Shown: positions 1 to 7,611 of the stretch, in pieces | How positions within the stretch are numbered: the first letter of the stretch is position 1 | Layout: each line of letters begins with the position of its first letter | From: Paenibacillus gallinarum | Lineage (GTDB): Bacteria; Bacillota; Bacilli; Paenibacillales; Paenibacillaceae | DNA length: 34,168 nt | Direction of reading: 5' to 3' | NCBI RefSeq assembly: GCF_014836635.1 | Contig: NZ_JACSQL010000022.1 | Span: 1-34,168 of the forward strand | Position numbers and translations under genes: made by a program | The notes under the pieces: model-generated | The model's database searches: none | Told to the model about the DNA's origin: nothing | The model's input: the letters and a program-made list of their open reading frames with translations, nothing else

Positions 1-63
1 ACCGAAGTCATCTCATTGCCGCTTAAACAGCAGCGCATCCTTTTTTTAAAACTGTCTACTTAA
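1..63 (+). CDS. possible 3' end of a gene cut by the window edge
   Basis: Frame 1 of the plus strand is open from the first base to a TAA at 61-63, giving about 20 codons ending in LKLST. This could be the tail of a gene convergent with motB. It is too short to identify, and chance openness is likely, so this is only a pointer. Confidence 0.2.
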   Translation, partial: TEVISLPLKQQRILFLKLST

Positions 64-101
64 TAGGGTTCAGTTCAAGCTTCTTTTTTTGAGTCTTTTA
101 T

Positions 102-896
102 TTATTGTACATTCGTTGTTTTTGTTTCACCGTTATATTTACGAATGATGGAGATTTCAACTCTTCTGTTTTTTGCGCGACCTTCCGCCGTAGCGTTCGA
201 CTCCACTGGATGATATTCACCATATCCACTTGGGGTGAATTTGGAAGGATCCAATTTAGAATTTTGAAGTACGATTTTTAAAAAGTTCAGTGCACGGTCA
301 CTGCTCAAATCCCAGTTATCTGTGTACTTATAATTGCTAATAGGCATATTATCTGTATGGCCGGTAACAATGACATCATAAGAGGGAAATTGTTCAAGCA
401 TCCGGGAGATATTTTTGGCAAGCACTTTTGCCTCTGGTTTAACATCCGCAGCTCCTGATGCAAAGAGAGCATTATCAGCGATGGTAATCATAAGCTGGGA
501 TTGATTGAGTTTCGTATTAAGCTGATTAGTAAGACCGTTTTTGCCAATATAATCATCGAGCTGCTTCTTTAATCTTTCTAGATCTTCTTGTTCCTTTTTA
601 GCAAGTGCAGCATCTGTCGCAGTATTTGGATTGCTGGAAGGGCTCTTGTTTTTACCAAGATCAGCCCCGGAGCCCGCGTCGTAAGAAGAGGAATGTTCCA
701 GGACCCCTGTTCCTCCGTTAAGGGCACTGCTAAGTGCCTGTGACATCTCTTCAAACTTCTTAGCATCTACGGAACTCATGGAGAACAAGGTGATGAATAA
801 GGCCAATAGGAGTGTCATGAGATCTGAATAAGGCAAGAGCCAGCTTTCGTCTGCATGTTCTTCGTGTTCTTCATGGCGTTTATTACTCTTTTTCAC
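102..896 (-). CDS. motB: MotB, flagellar stator subunit with OmpA-like peptidoglycan-binding domain
   Basis: MotB pairs with MotA to form the ion-driven stator that turns the flagellum. After a short charged cytoplasmic N-terminus there is one membrane helix starting at PYSDLMTLLLALFITLF. Asp25 in it is the family's essential ion-binding residue. The periplasmic part has a Gly/Ser/Asn linker, a charged helix, and an OmpA-like domain with TGHTDNMPIS, SSDRALNFL and NRRVEISII that anchors it to peptidoglycan. The start is called at the GTG at 894-896 because a strong GGAGGGAGGA ribosome site lies just upstream; an ATG at 918-920 in the same frame has no such site. With this start it overlaps the end of motA by 14 bases, typical of coupled translation. 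About 264 residues, normal for the family. Coupling ion (H+ or Na+) cannot be told from this alone. Confidence 0.96.
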   Translation of the reverse strand: MKKSNKRHEEHEEHADESWLLPYSDLMTLLLALFITLFSMSSVDAKKFEEMSQALSSALNGGTGVLEHSSSYDAGSGADLGKNKSPSSNPNTATDAALAKKEQEDLERLKKQLDDYIGKNGLTNQLNTKLNQSQLMITIADNALFASGAADVKPEAKVLAKNISRMLEQFPSYDVIVTGHTDNMPISNYKYTDNWDLSSDRALNFLKIVLQNSKLDPSKFTPSGYGEYHPVESNATAEGRAKNRRVEISIIRKYNGETKTTNVQ

Positions 897-1683
897 CTGT
901 TCCTCCCTCCTTCTTAGCAAGTTCAGCGCGTTCGCGCGGTGTCAGGAATACAGATAATTTTTGATTAATTGCAATGGTAGAAACACCTGATTGAATGGAA
1001 AGGAGCCCTTCCACCATCATCAGTTTGATCTCTGATTCCAGTTTAGACATACGCTTCAGTTTGTTAGCAATGGGATGCCAAAGCACATAACCTGAGAAAA
1101 TACCGAGCAAGGTAGCGATGAAAGCAGCTGCAATGGCATGAGACAGTTTATCCATATCGCTCAGATCAGCCAGAGCTGCTATTAAACCAACTACCGCTCC
1201 AAGTACACCGAGAGTTGGAGCATACATGCCTGCTTGTGAGAAAATAAGAGCACCTACTTTATGGCGATCTTCGGTTGCATGAATATCTTCCATAAGTACG
1301 TCGCGTACAAATTCTTGATCATTACCGTCAATAATCATTCGCATACCACCGCGAAGGAAATCATCATCGATTTCTTCTACTTTTGACTCCAACGCAAGTA
1401 GACCTTCTCGTCTAGTAATGGAAGCCCACTCGACAAACATACTAATCAGGGTAACTTTGTCGATAAGTTTAGGTTTTGTGAAGACAATCTTGAACAGCTT
1501 CGGTATTTTTTTGACTTCAGACATGGGAAATGCCATGAATATTGTGGCAATGGTACCGCCAAAAATGATAAGGTATGCCGCAGGGTTATTTACCAAGTTG
1601 ATAATTGGTGCTCCCTTCAGGATCATACCAAATACAAGAGCAACGATTCCCAAGATTAATCCGATAATAGTTGAAATTTCCAT
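883..1683 (-). CDS. motA: MotA, flagellar stator ion-channel subunit
   Basis: MotA is the four-helix stator protein that surrounds the MotB helix and pushes on the rotor protein FliG. The 266-residue product shows the family pattern: paired N-terminal helices (GLILGIVALVFGMILKG and AAYLIIFGGTIATIFMAF), a cytoplasmic loop carrying the RREGLLALE segment with the conserved Arg and Glu that contact FliG, then APTLGVLGAVVGLIAAL with the conserved proline, and the fourth helix HAIAAAFIATLLGIFSGYVLW. The ATG at 1681-1683 follows a GAGGTGT ribosome site. It is the first gene of a motA-motB pair read leftward. I could not find a convincing sigma-D promoter upstream. Confidence 0.96.
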   Translation of the reverse strand: MEISTIIGLILGIVALVFGMILKGAPIINLVNNPAAYLIIFGGTIATIFMAFPMSEVKKIPKLFKIVFTKPKLIDKVTLISMFVEWASITRREGLLALESKVEEIDDDFLRGGMRMIIDGNDQEFVRDVLMEDIHATEDRHKVGALIFSQAGMYAPTLGVLGAVVGLIAALADLSDMDKLSHAIAAAFIATLLGIFSGYVLWHPIANKLKRMSKLESEIKLMMVEGLLSIQSGVSTIAINQKLSVFLTPRERAELAKKEGGTGEKE

Positions 1684-1790
1684 GATACACCTCGTCCGTG
1701 AGATTTAATCTGAATCCTTTCATTGAGACATCCGGCTCATTTATTTTATTTATCGACATGTGATTCATTTTTATGAAGGTTTATTTTCGG

Positions 1791-1796
1791 TATAAT
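1791..1796 (+). promoter_or_regulatory. -10 element for the small acidic-protein gene
   Basis: A perfect TATAAT lies 34 bases before the ATG at 1831. No good -35 box is present at 16-18 bases upstream (T-rich only), so the promoter is tentative. Confidence 0.35.
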
Positions 1797-1830
1797 AGAA
1801 CTACGATATGGAAATGGAGTGAACATTCAA

Positions 1831-2124
1831 ATGGGCGTAAAACATGGACGCGAGTATAATGATATTTCGCAAGATTTAATTCAGGCTCTTGGAAAAATAC
1901 CGGATCGGTATATCTTTTTCGAGATGGAGGAAGAAGAATGGGCGCGACTGGGGGATAAAGATCGTTTGGAAGTAGATGAAGCACTTGCAGAGGATCTGTT
2001 TTTCGCTTTGGGATCTGAGAAAATGATTAGCGTGGGCAGCGGTGTTGTTATTCATGATCAAGAACTCCACCGTCTGAATATTCTTATCGGGGATGATGAA
2101 CTGGACTTTGTATCCCTGATTTAG
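1831..2124 (+). CDS. small acidic protein of unknown function
   Basis: I do not recognise this 97-residue protein. It is soluble, very acidic in the middle (FFEMEEEEWARLGDKDRLEVDEALAEDLFFALG) and ends in a beta-rich stretch (GVVIHDQELHRLNILIGDDELDFVSLI). There is no signal peptide, membrane helix or cysteine. The start is placed at ATG 1831 because GGAG at 1816-1819 precedes it; a GTG at 1819 overlaps that ribosome site and is less likely. It is flanked by its own -10 element and by an intrinsic terminator, so it is probably monocistronic. It lies divergent from motA, but a motility role would be pure guesswork. Confidence 0.75.
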   Translation: MGVKHGREYNDISQDLIQALGKIPDRYIFFEMEEEEWARLGDKDRLEVDEALAEDLFFALGSEKMISVGSGVVIHDQELHRLNILIGDDELDFVSLI

Positions 2125-2181
2125 AGAAACGGGTTACAACTGGATTTAACATTCCTTCCGTGATAAGATGGAACACGAATA

Positions 2182-2216
2182 AAGCCGTTCGGGAAGCGAA
2201 CGGCTTCCTATTTTCC
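2182..2216 (+). terminator. intrinsic terminator after the small acidic-protein gene
   Basis: Perfect 10-bp stem AAGCCGTTCG / CGAACGGCTT (2182-2191 with 2197-2206), five-base loop, followed by a weak T-rich tail. Confidence 0.75.
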
Positions 2217-2332
2217 AGTGATAGGCTTGTGCAATAGGGCATACTATATAAGCCCACAAGCTAGAGTATCTACAAAGGCACCGGGCATGCTGATATGGAT
2301 ACGTTTTTGATTAGGGGAGGTTAGATTGAACG

Positions 2333-2629
2333 ATGGTCTTTACGCAAGAGGAAGTAGAAGCTCATCTCGATAAACTCGAAGGTTGGGAGTACGAGGAAGG
2401 TCGGTGGATTGTTCGAAAATTTATATTCACCAACTTTATGAAAGGCATAGCTTTTGTGGATGAAGTAGGTTTAATCTCCGAAGCGTTTAATCATCACCCT
2501 TTCATTACGATCGACCATAAAGTAGTTACATTACGACTTACTTCTTGGGACGATGGGGGCATCACTGCTATTGATATTAAAGAGGCTCAGCAATATAACG
2601 AAGCATACAACAGAATGATGCAAGTGTAA
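2333..2629 (+). CDS. pterin-4a-carbinolamine dehydratase family protein
   Basis: This family dehydrates 4a-hydroxytetrahydrobiopterin and helps recycle the pterin cofactor of aromatic amino acid hydroxylases; in many bacteria its true role is unsettled. The 98-residue product has the hallmark EAFNHHPFITIDHKVVTLRL with the catalytic His-His-Pro, and the WDDGGITAID segment. Length is normal for the family. An in-frame TGA sits two codons upstream (2327-2329), so ATG 2333 is forced; the GGGGAGG ribosome site is 12 bases before it, slightly far. No phenylalanine hydroxylase (phhA) is visible in the window, so it may serve molybdopterin or another pterin. It is followed by a strong terminator shared with the convergent cytochrome gene. 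Confidence 0.93.
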   Translation: MVFTQEEVEAHLDKLEGWEYEEGRWIVRKFIFTNFMKGIAFVDEVGLISEAFNHHPFITIDHKVVTLRLTSWDDGGITAIDIKEAQQYNEAYNRMMQV

Positions 2630-2631
2630 TG

Positions 2632-2685
2632 AAAACACGCCTTATCGTCTCTCTGAAGGGAGATGATAAGGCGTGTTTTGTTCAT
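2632..2685. terminator. bidirectional terminator between convergent genes
   Basis: Long hairpin with arms AAAACACGCCTTATC (2632-2646) and GATAAGGCGTGTTTT (2665-2679), extended inside by TCTCTC/GGGAGA. A-rich on one side and T-rich on the other, it can serve the pterin dehydratase gene on the plus strand and the cytochrome gene on the minus strand. Confidence 0.9.
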
Positions 2686-3051
2686 TCATTTTTTCTCGGA
2701 TAACCAAAGAGCAAGGTTCGCAATTTCTTCTTCTGAAAGTTGCCCTTCAAAAGCAGGCATTTTGCCTCCGCCTTTACCCTTACTAATCGTTTTATAAAGC
2801 TGCTCGGCATTGGATTCAGCACCAACTTTTTGCAAGGAAGGACCTACTCCTCCTTCAAGCTGGTTTCCATGACAAGAGATACAGCTTCCTTTAGCTTTTT
2901 CCTCAGCACTTGCAGCGTCCAGAGTTACCTGGGGCATAACGGGTCCGGCTTCTTCTGCCATCTCTTGTTCTCTTCCTTGTACCGTAAACATTAACACGAG
3001 GGCAAAAGCGCAAGCGAAGAAAAACAAACCGCTCATGATCCATTTCTTCAT
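2686..3051 (-). CDS. membrane-anchored class I c-type cytochrome (c550/c551-like)
   Basis: Small electron-carrier protein held on the outer face of the cytoplasmic membrane, with a single covalently bound heme. The 121-residue product begins with a hydrophobic helix (residues 5-24, no clear cleavage site or lipobox), then a short Glu/Ala linker. The heme-binding CISCH motif is at residues 57-61, and the methionine in KMPAF (Met98) is the likely sixth iron ligand. The end EEEIANLALWLSEKK is the usual C-terminal helix. It resembles the CccA/CccB group of Bacillus, which feeds electrons to cytochrome oxidase. The start has a perfect GTAGGAGG ribosome site. It stands alone with its own promoter, so the oxidase must be elsewhere. 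Confidence 0.93.
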   Translation of the reverse strand: MKKWIMSGLFFFACAFALVLMFTVQGREQEMAEEAGPVMPQVTLDAASAEEKAKGSCISCHGNQLEGGVGPSLQKVGAESNAEQLYKTISKGKGGGKMPAFEGQLSEEEIANLALWLSEKK

Positions 3052-3087
3052 TTGTAGTGTCCTCCTACTATGTACATTCCTTATTTC

Positions 3088-3115
3088 ATTATAATGTAAC
3101 CGGCTTCAGGTTCAT
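3088..3115 (-). promoter_or_regulatory. promoter of the cytochrome c gene
   Basis: On the minus strand a perfect TATAAT (3088-3093) lies 16 bases after a weak -35 box ATGAAC (3110-3115), about 35 bases before the start codon. Confidence 0.55.
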
Positions 3116-3164
3116 AGTATTTTATGGTAAATATTTAAACAAAAGTGAGAAAATGCAAACATGC

Positions 3165-3668
3165 CTAAATAGGACGTGTCTTTTCATAAACCATGCAATG
3201 GAATAATTGGTATCCTTCAGGAGTTAAACGCTCATATGTGTCATCAATAACAAACCCGGATTTTTCGTACGCTCGAATGGCCCTTATATTCCAGGTTAGC
3301 ACCTCCAAATCAATGACATGTTGTGGATTCCTTCTTCGAGCCTCACGTACAACAGAAGATACAAAGGATGGACCGTATCCTTTACCACACAAAGAGGGCC
3401 TCATGCCGAAACCAAGCCGAGTGACTCCTTCCATAGGAAAAAGTTGAGCAAAACCACAAAGCTCAGGTAGCTCTTGATCCCTTACTACAGATAAATATTG
3501 CTGTGCTCTTAGCACGGGGTCTCCAAACTCAATCTCTAAAGCTTTCATCTGATCCCAAGGCAGCCAGCCATATATATTATAGGGAGGTTCGTACTGCCAG
3601 GTACTAATCTCCGCCGCTTGCTCTTCAGTCATAGGCATGACTCGGAAAATAGGGTTTACCTGTGTCAT
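3165..3668 (-). CDS. GNAT family N-acetyltransferase
   Basis: Transfers an acetyl group from acetyl-CoA to an amine whose identity cannot be read from sequence. The 167-residue product contains the acetyl-CoA pyrophosphate-binding motif RPSLCGKGYGPSFV (motif A: R-x-x-x-x-G-x-G), followed by the long helix VSSVVREARRR and the LEVLTWNIRAIRAYEKSGF segment typical of motif B in the Rim-like branch. ATG at 3666-3668 follows a GGAG site (GAAGGAGTGATCCT). It is a single gene. Ribosomal protein or small-molecule substrates are both possible. Confidence 0.9.
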   Translation of the reverse strand: MTQVNPIFRVMPMTEEQAAEISTWQYEPPYNIYGWLPWDQMKALEIEFGDPVLRAQQYLSVVRDQELPELCGFAQLFPMEGVTRLGFGMRPSLCGKGYGPSFVSSVVREARRRNPQHVIDLEVLTWNIRAIRAYEKSGFVIDDTYERLTPEGYQLFHCMVYEKTRPI

Positions 3669-3756
3669 AGGATCACTCCTTCACCTAGAATTTGTCTTCC
3701 CTAACACTCTACAGGCTGGGGGAGAGGCAAGGCAAGCACTTTGGAGTGTGGGATAA

Positions 3757-3810
3757 ATAAAAAACTCGAACCTGATTACTTTTTGTGGAAAAAGTAGTCA
3801 AGGTCGAGTT
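3757..3810 (-). terminator. intrinsic terminator of the NlpC/P60 gene
   Basis: On the minus strand a long imperfect stem (outer arms AACTCGA/TCGAGTT, inner ACTTTTT/AAAAAGT) is followed by a run of six T and a T-rich tail at 3757-3764. It lies about 24 bases past the stop codon. Confidence 0.85.
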
Positions 3811-3833
3811 CTTAGGGTAATGATATTGTAATA

Positions 3834-4301
3834 CTACTCAATAGTAGCCGTTTCAAACTGCTCTGTACTCATAATTCGTTTTGCACCTACATAACGCTTT
3901 GCATAGTAATTTTCGTCAAGCTTACTGATGGTCACACCTTTAGAAGAAGAAGCATGTGCAAACTTACCATCTCCAACAAAAATACCTACATGGGATACCC
4001 CTTTACCGCTGGTGTTAAAGAATACAAGATCGCCCGTTCTAATATCAGAACGTGAGACTTCTTTACCCATGTTGAATTGTGAACCGGATTGTCTTGGCAA
4101 TTCGATCCCAAGCTTCTCGAATACATACATCGTGAAACCAGAACAATCAAAACCACTAAGTGTAGTTCCACCGTATTTATAATCTGTTCCCTGAACGCTT
4201 TCAATAACCTTGTCCATCTTGGAATCAGCAAATGCACTCCCTGTTCCAATGGATAATGCGATTGCTAGGCTTAGCGCTGCAGCAGTTAATGTCTTTTTCA
4301 A
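3834..4301 (-). CDS. secreted NlpC/P60 cell-wall endopeptidase
   Basis: Cuts peptide stems in peptidoglycan outside the cell. The 155-residue product has a signal peptide (MKKTLTAAALSLAIALSIGTGSAFA, cleavage after residue 25) directly followed by one NlpC/P60 domain with no LysM or SH3 binding domain. Catalytic residues are Cys53 (GFDCSGF), His104 (SHVGIFVG) and His116 (FAHASS). The start codon is TTG at 4299-4301, placed by the GGAAGGAG ribosome site about ten bases upstream; that TTG is the end of a run of eight T. The transcript carries a c-di-AMP riboswitch, a well-known partner of cell-wall hydrolase genes, which should switch it off when c-di-AMP is high. Single gene with its own promoter and terminator. 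Confidence 0.95.
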   Translation of the reverse strand: MKKTLTAAALSLAIALSIGTGSAFADSKMDKVIESVQGTDYKYGGTTLSGFDCSGFTMYVFEKLGIELPRQSGSQFNMGKEVSRSDIRTGDLVFFNTSGKGVSHVGIFVGDGKFAHASSSKGVTISKLDENYYAKRYVGAKRIMSTEQFETATIE

Positions 4302-4320
4302 AAAAAATAACTCCTTCCAA

Positions 4321-4446
4321 TGCCTGCGAGGTTAGCTTAAGGATTCGGTAGAAGGTTCCCCTATGACCACTCTGTTGCGAGATCAATTCACCCGTAATAT
4401 GGTTCCCCCGCTTCCCAGGTACCAGGAATTTGGCGTATCTGATGAT
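4321..4446 (-). ncRNA. c-di-AMP riboswitch (ydaO/yuaA type)
   Basis: The minus-strand leader shows the conserved blocks of the ydaO/yuaA RNA in order: CGCCAAATTCCTGG, GGAAGCGGGGGAACCA, a GGGTGAA block, AGGGGAACCTTC, CCGAATCC, then TTAAGCTAACCTCGCAGGC at its 3' end (4322-4340). It sits right in front of a cell-wall hydrolase gene, its commonest context. This RNA class binds c-di-AMP and turns expression off. There is almost no space for a separate expression platform: the ribosome site begins within a few bases of the aptamer end. Confidence 0.92.
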
Positions 4447-4567
4447 ATGTACCTGTGAAGACGTATGTATTTCCAATTCATAAAACAATCAAATGATTAT
4501 GTAAGATAACAGCTTGATTAATTTAGTTACAATAGATTACAAAGTTGTCACAACATGTTCTGGGCTT

Positions 4568-4597
4568 ATTGTAACAGAATATGTGTAAATTTGGCAA
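4568..4597 (-). promoter_or_regulatory. promoter of the riboswitch-NlpC/P60 transcript
   Basis: On the minus strand TTGCCA (4592-4597) and TACAAT (4568-4573) are separated by 18 bases. Transcription from here would give about a 260-base leader that includes the whole riboswitch. Confidence 0.65.
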
Positions 4598-4618
4598 TCG
4601 TTTTCAGGGAAAAAATAC

Positions 4619-4662
4619 AAAATAAGCCTGACTCATACGATAATGAGCTAGGCTTATCTTTT
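4619..4662 (-). terminator. terminator after the membrane-protein gene
   Basis: Stem ATAAGCCT/AGGCTTAT (4622-4629 with 4650-4657) with an inner CTCAT/ATGAG pair, T-rich on both sides. It follows the stop of the minus-strand membrane protein gene at 4682; the flanking T tracts also allow action on the plus strand. Confidence 0.8.
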
Positions 4663-4681
4663 TTCTAAGAAGTAACTAATG

Positions 4682-5518
4682 CTAACTTCCGGAGTTATCA
4701 GAGCTACTTTTTGAATACCAGAGACTGAAGTGAGCACTGATTTTCCACACATTCATAATGGACCGAATGAGATGATACGATTGCTGTAGAATTAGAGCTA
4801 GAAGTCCCGTCCAAATGAATGAAACGGCTGTGAATGAGCCAAATATGGCTAGCGTAATGAAACCGAGCAATAGGGAGACCAAGGCTACTGGAACGGCATA
4901 CCGGATACAGATCCATATCGACACTGATCCGCTACGTTTCCCAATGAGTCCAATCTGACAGTAGAGCAGCAGCTGCTTAATTGCATAGCCGTAGATCATC
5001 CATAAGAGAAGGTAAGGAATAACTTTGGTAAGAACAGACAGATTATAAATAGCTGTAATAAGATTCGGGAGAATAACAGGAACAATCCAGTAAGCAGGGA
5101 TGAGTAATAGTATGACCTCTATAAAATAGAAGAGAGATGTTTTTTTCCAGTGCTGCTTAATGCCTTGAAAGAAAGCCAGTCCTTTTGCTGTATGCCCTTG
5201 TTCATGCAGACTGTGAAGTAAGCCTGCCCGAATGAGCGGGGTCATCAGCATTCGAATGAGGAACATAAGGACTAGCAGCCAGGCGTACTGATGAACTAGC
5301 GGGCTTACCGATAAACTAAGCTGACCTTCCATCCAAAATAGCACCTTGCTGAGTTCGTGGGGTGGAGGATCCGGATAGCGCATCAACAGAGGCACCACAG
5401 CAGAAGAAACAATCTTATAAAGAAACATTCCCCAGACCAGTTGGTATATAAAAAGAAACAATACAACAAAATAATGCTCTCTCATAGACTTAAATCCTTC
5501 TGATATATAGACTTTCAT
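4682..5518 (-). CDS. multipass membrane protein of unknown function
   Basis: I cannot assign a family to this 278-residue protein. It has about six hydrophobic segments: near residues 17-45, 80-100, 130-155, 165-190 and a long 205-245 stretch that can hold two. There are basic loops between them and a Ser-rich C-terminal tail. No ATPase, transporter or catalytic motif was seen. Its ATG (5516-5518) is ten bases after the stop of the M1 peptidase gene, with GAGGTG as ribosome site within that peptidase stop region, so the two are surely co-transcribed and probably coupled. A helper, immunity or localisation role for the peptidase would fit but is only inferred from position. Confidence 0.85.
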   Translation of the reverse strand: MKVYISEGFKSMREHYFVVLFLFIYQLVWGMFLYKIVSSAVVPLLMRYPDPPPHELSKVLFWMEGQLSLSVSPLVHQYAWLLVLMFLIRMLMTPLIRAGLLHSLHEQGHTAKGLAFFQGIKQHWKKTSLFYFIEVILLLIPAYWIVPVILPNLITAIYNLSVLTKVIPYLLLWMIYGYAIKQLLLYCQIGLIGKRSGSVSIWICIRYAVPVALVSLLLGFITLAIFGSFTAVSFIWTGLLALILQQSYHLIRSIMNVWKISAHFSLWYSKSSSDNSGS

Positions 5519-5528
5519 CGACTACACC

Positions 5529-7508
5529 TCACCATGACAGACTTCCAAGCAGGGTCTCAATCAGTTTCGTAATGCTGATATTAAACCGAGTCTGTATCTC
5601 TTCTTCTACTTCAGCGCTCATATAGTTGTTTATATGTTTATTCTCAATGGCGATCGAGTAGGAAGGATCTACCATGACCCATTCTATAGGTTCCTTATAC
5701 GTAAGATTGTAGATAATATTTGCATCTTTTCCGTCCCATTCTTTGCGAATCATATGACCATCTTTAAAGGCAAATACCACTGGAATTTCGGCGTAGTCTC
5801 CTGCTTTCTTAGTCAATTTTACGGTTGAGATATAGTTCGTTTCCGTTTCTGTGCTTTCATCCTGAATTGAAATCGAGTCTACGGCAAAGTCAGCCATCAT
5901 GTTGCTGTATACATATTGATCAAAAAAAGTAGCCCATGACTTGCGGGTAACTTGTTCTACAACGGTCTGAAAATCTTTCGTTGTCGGATGTTTAAAACGA
6001 TACTTAGCGGCATAGGTAGACATTACTTTGTCCATTTTTTTGATGCCGATCTGCTGCTCAATAGCACGCAAGATGAGCTTTCCGCGGGTGTATACATTTT
6101 CTGCATAATGCTGTTGTGAATCATATTTCCACGCTTCCTGTGTGAGGGAGGCAGGAGAGGTAATATAACCTGACTGCAATGGAATGTTGGATGAAATACC
6201 ATACTCTTGTTCCATTAAGCGATCCTCAGCATAGGAGGTAAAGGCCTCATCAAGCCATGCTTCTTCAAATTCATTACTTGCGATCATGCCATAGAAATAC
6301 TGATGTCCAATTTCATGAATGACTGTTCGCTCCAGCTCATAGCCAGGTGATGTATCATCTGCGCCAAAGGCGGTAATCAAGGTAGGATACTCCATTCCGC
6401 CGGCACCATTCCCAGCTTTGGGAGGTACTACGATGGATAATGTGGAGTAGGGGTACTTACCGTACCATTTGCTAAAATTAGATAGTGCTGATTTGGCTGC
6501 ATACAAGTAGCGGTCTTTAAGATCAGCATGAGCAGGGTCTAGAAAAAGCTTAATTCGGACTCCAGGCACATTTGGTGCGGAGAACGGTTCTTCTACAACA
6601 ACAAAGTCGGGGGAAGCGGCCCAAGCAAAGTCATGAACATCGTCAGCATAGAACTGATAAATACGCTGGCCGTCCTTTTTATAATAAGGTTTGGTTGGGA
6701 AACCGGTTGCTGCTACGGTATAATTATCAGGTACCGCGATGCGTACGCTATAAATCCCAAAGTCTGAGTAAAATTCGGAATTACCGTGATATTGATGTAA
6801 ATTCCATCCTTCGGTCTTTCGGTTGCGTGTTCCGACTGGTTCATAAACACTTAGTTTGGGAAACCACTGTCCTGCCATAACGAAGTTATCTGCCGAACCC
6901 ATCCTTGCAAAGATTTGAGGCATATCAACTTCAAAAGACATGTGGAGGGTAATGGATTCTCCTCCTTTTACAGGCTTTGGCAAACGGACTTTGACCAGAC
7001 TCTTATCGTGTATGTTTCCGTCATCGGGCTGCACATATTGAATGCGATGGAGGAGAGAGAGACCGTCTGGTGTTTTAATTTCCGTAAGATTCATAGATCC
7101 GTATCCATCTTTCGGCATCGCATCTCCTCTGAGTTTGCCTCCTGATTCTTTCATAAAGGTTGTCTCATCTGAGGCGAACGCATTGGGATACAAATGAAAA
7201 TAAAGCTCGCTCACCGTTTTTTTACCCGGATGAGTCCATGTCAAGGTAGAAGTGCCTTTAAGGACATGGTCTTCTGTTAGTTGAACATCAATGTGATATT
7301 CAACTACTCGGTCACTAAGCACCTCGGCAAGCGGTGTCTGTACAATTCCCTCTGTGGGCGCAGGCACTGGGGCATTTATATTGCCCGGTATCGGCGCAAG
7401 GGCAGATTGCGTAGATGGAGCTTGGCTTAAACTGAGCAGCAGTGTGCCGCCGAGAACACAAATAGCAAGAACAGAGGATAGAACCATTTTCGCGCGAACT
7501 GGGGTCAT
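5529..7508 (-). CDS. M1-family zinc metallopeptidase, membrane-anchored or secreted
   Basis: A gluzincin aminopeptidase-like enzyme. The 659-residue product begins with a hydrophobic segment (residues 8-28) that is either an uncleaved anchor or signal peptide, then a Pro/Ala-rich linker, then the beta-sandwich domain typical of M1 N-terminal regions. The catalytic domain carries GAGGMEYPT (the GAMEN-like substrate motif) and HEIGHQ at 398-402 with Glu421 after 18 residues, the M1 zinc signature HExxH-x18-E. An ATG with GGGAGG ten bases upstream gives the start. It is shorter than classic 850-residue M1 aminopeptidases, as expected for the bacterial extracellular-type subgroup. It leads a two-gene operon with the membrane protein downstream. 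Substrate unknown. Confidence 0.92.
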   Translation of the reverse strand: MTPVRAKMVLSSVLAICVLGGTLLLSLSQAPSTQSALAPIPGNINAPVPAPTEGIVQTPLAEVLSDRVVEYHIDVQLTEDHVLKGTSTLTWTHPGKKTVSELYFHLYPNAFASDETTFMKESGGKLRGDAMPKDGYGSMNLTEIKTPDGLSLLHRIQYVQPDDGNIHDKSLVKVRLPKPVKGGESITLHMSFEVDMPQIFARMGSADNFVMAGQWFPKLSVYEPVGTRNRKTEGWNLHQYHGNSEFYSDFGIYSVRIAVPDNYTVAATGFPTKPYYKKDGQRIYQFYADDVHDFAWAASPDFVVVEEPFSAPNVPGVRIKLFLDPAHADLKDRYLYAAKSALSNFSKWYGKYPYSTLSIVVPPKAGNGAGGMEYPTLITAFGADDTSPGYELERTVIHEIGHQYFYGMIASNEFEEAWLDEAFTSYAEDRLMEQEYGISSNIPLQSGYITSPASLTQEAWKYDSQQHYAENVYTRGKLILRAIEQQIGIKKMDKVMSTYAAKYRFKHPTTKDFQTVVEQVTRKSWATFFDQYVYSNMMADFAVDSISIQDESTETETNYISTVKLTKKAGDYAEIPVVFAFKDGHMIRKEWDGKDANIIYNLTYKEPIEWVMVDPSYSIAIENKHINNYMSAEVEEEIQTRFNISITKLIETLLGSLSW

Positions 7509-7526
7509 ACGTTAAATACCTCCCAC

Positions 7527-7555
7527 TTGACAAGCATCTAAGGCATGTATATGTT
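7527..7555 (+). promoter_or_regulatory. promoter of ywhD
   Basis: A perfect TTGACA (7527-7532) and TATGTT (7550-7555) are 17 bases apart, about 57 bases before the ywhD start. The -35 box lies close to the start codon of the divergent M1 peptidase gene. Confidence 0.6.
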
Positions 7556-7611
7556 TGCAAGCGGAGAAATATTAGTTAAAATATTGGTATCAACTTTTGG
7601 AGGCCATAAAA

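Noticed and set aside
49..90. Terminator between motB and the left-edge fragment (AACTG/CAGTT with T7)
   Set aside because: Only a five-base stem with a 16-base loop; too weak to call.
1729..1752. Sigma-D (flagellar) promoter for motA: GCCGGATG with TAAA upstream on the minus strand
   Set aside because: The -10-like GCCGGATG is close to consensus, but the TAAA boxes are only 8 and 12 bases away instead of 14-16.
4225..4488. 87-codon minus-strand reading frame over the NlpC/P60 leader
   Set aside because: It is the c-di-AMP riboswitch read as protein; conserved RNA blocks explain the sequence.
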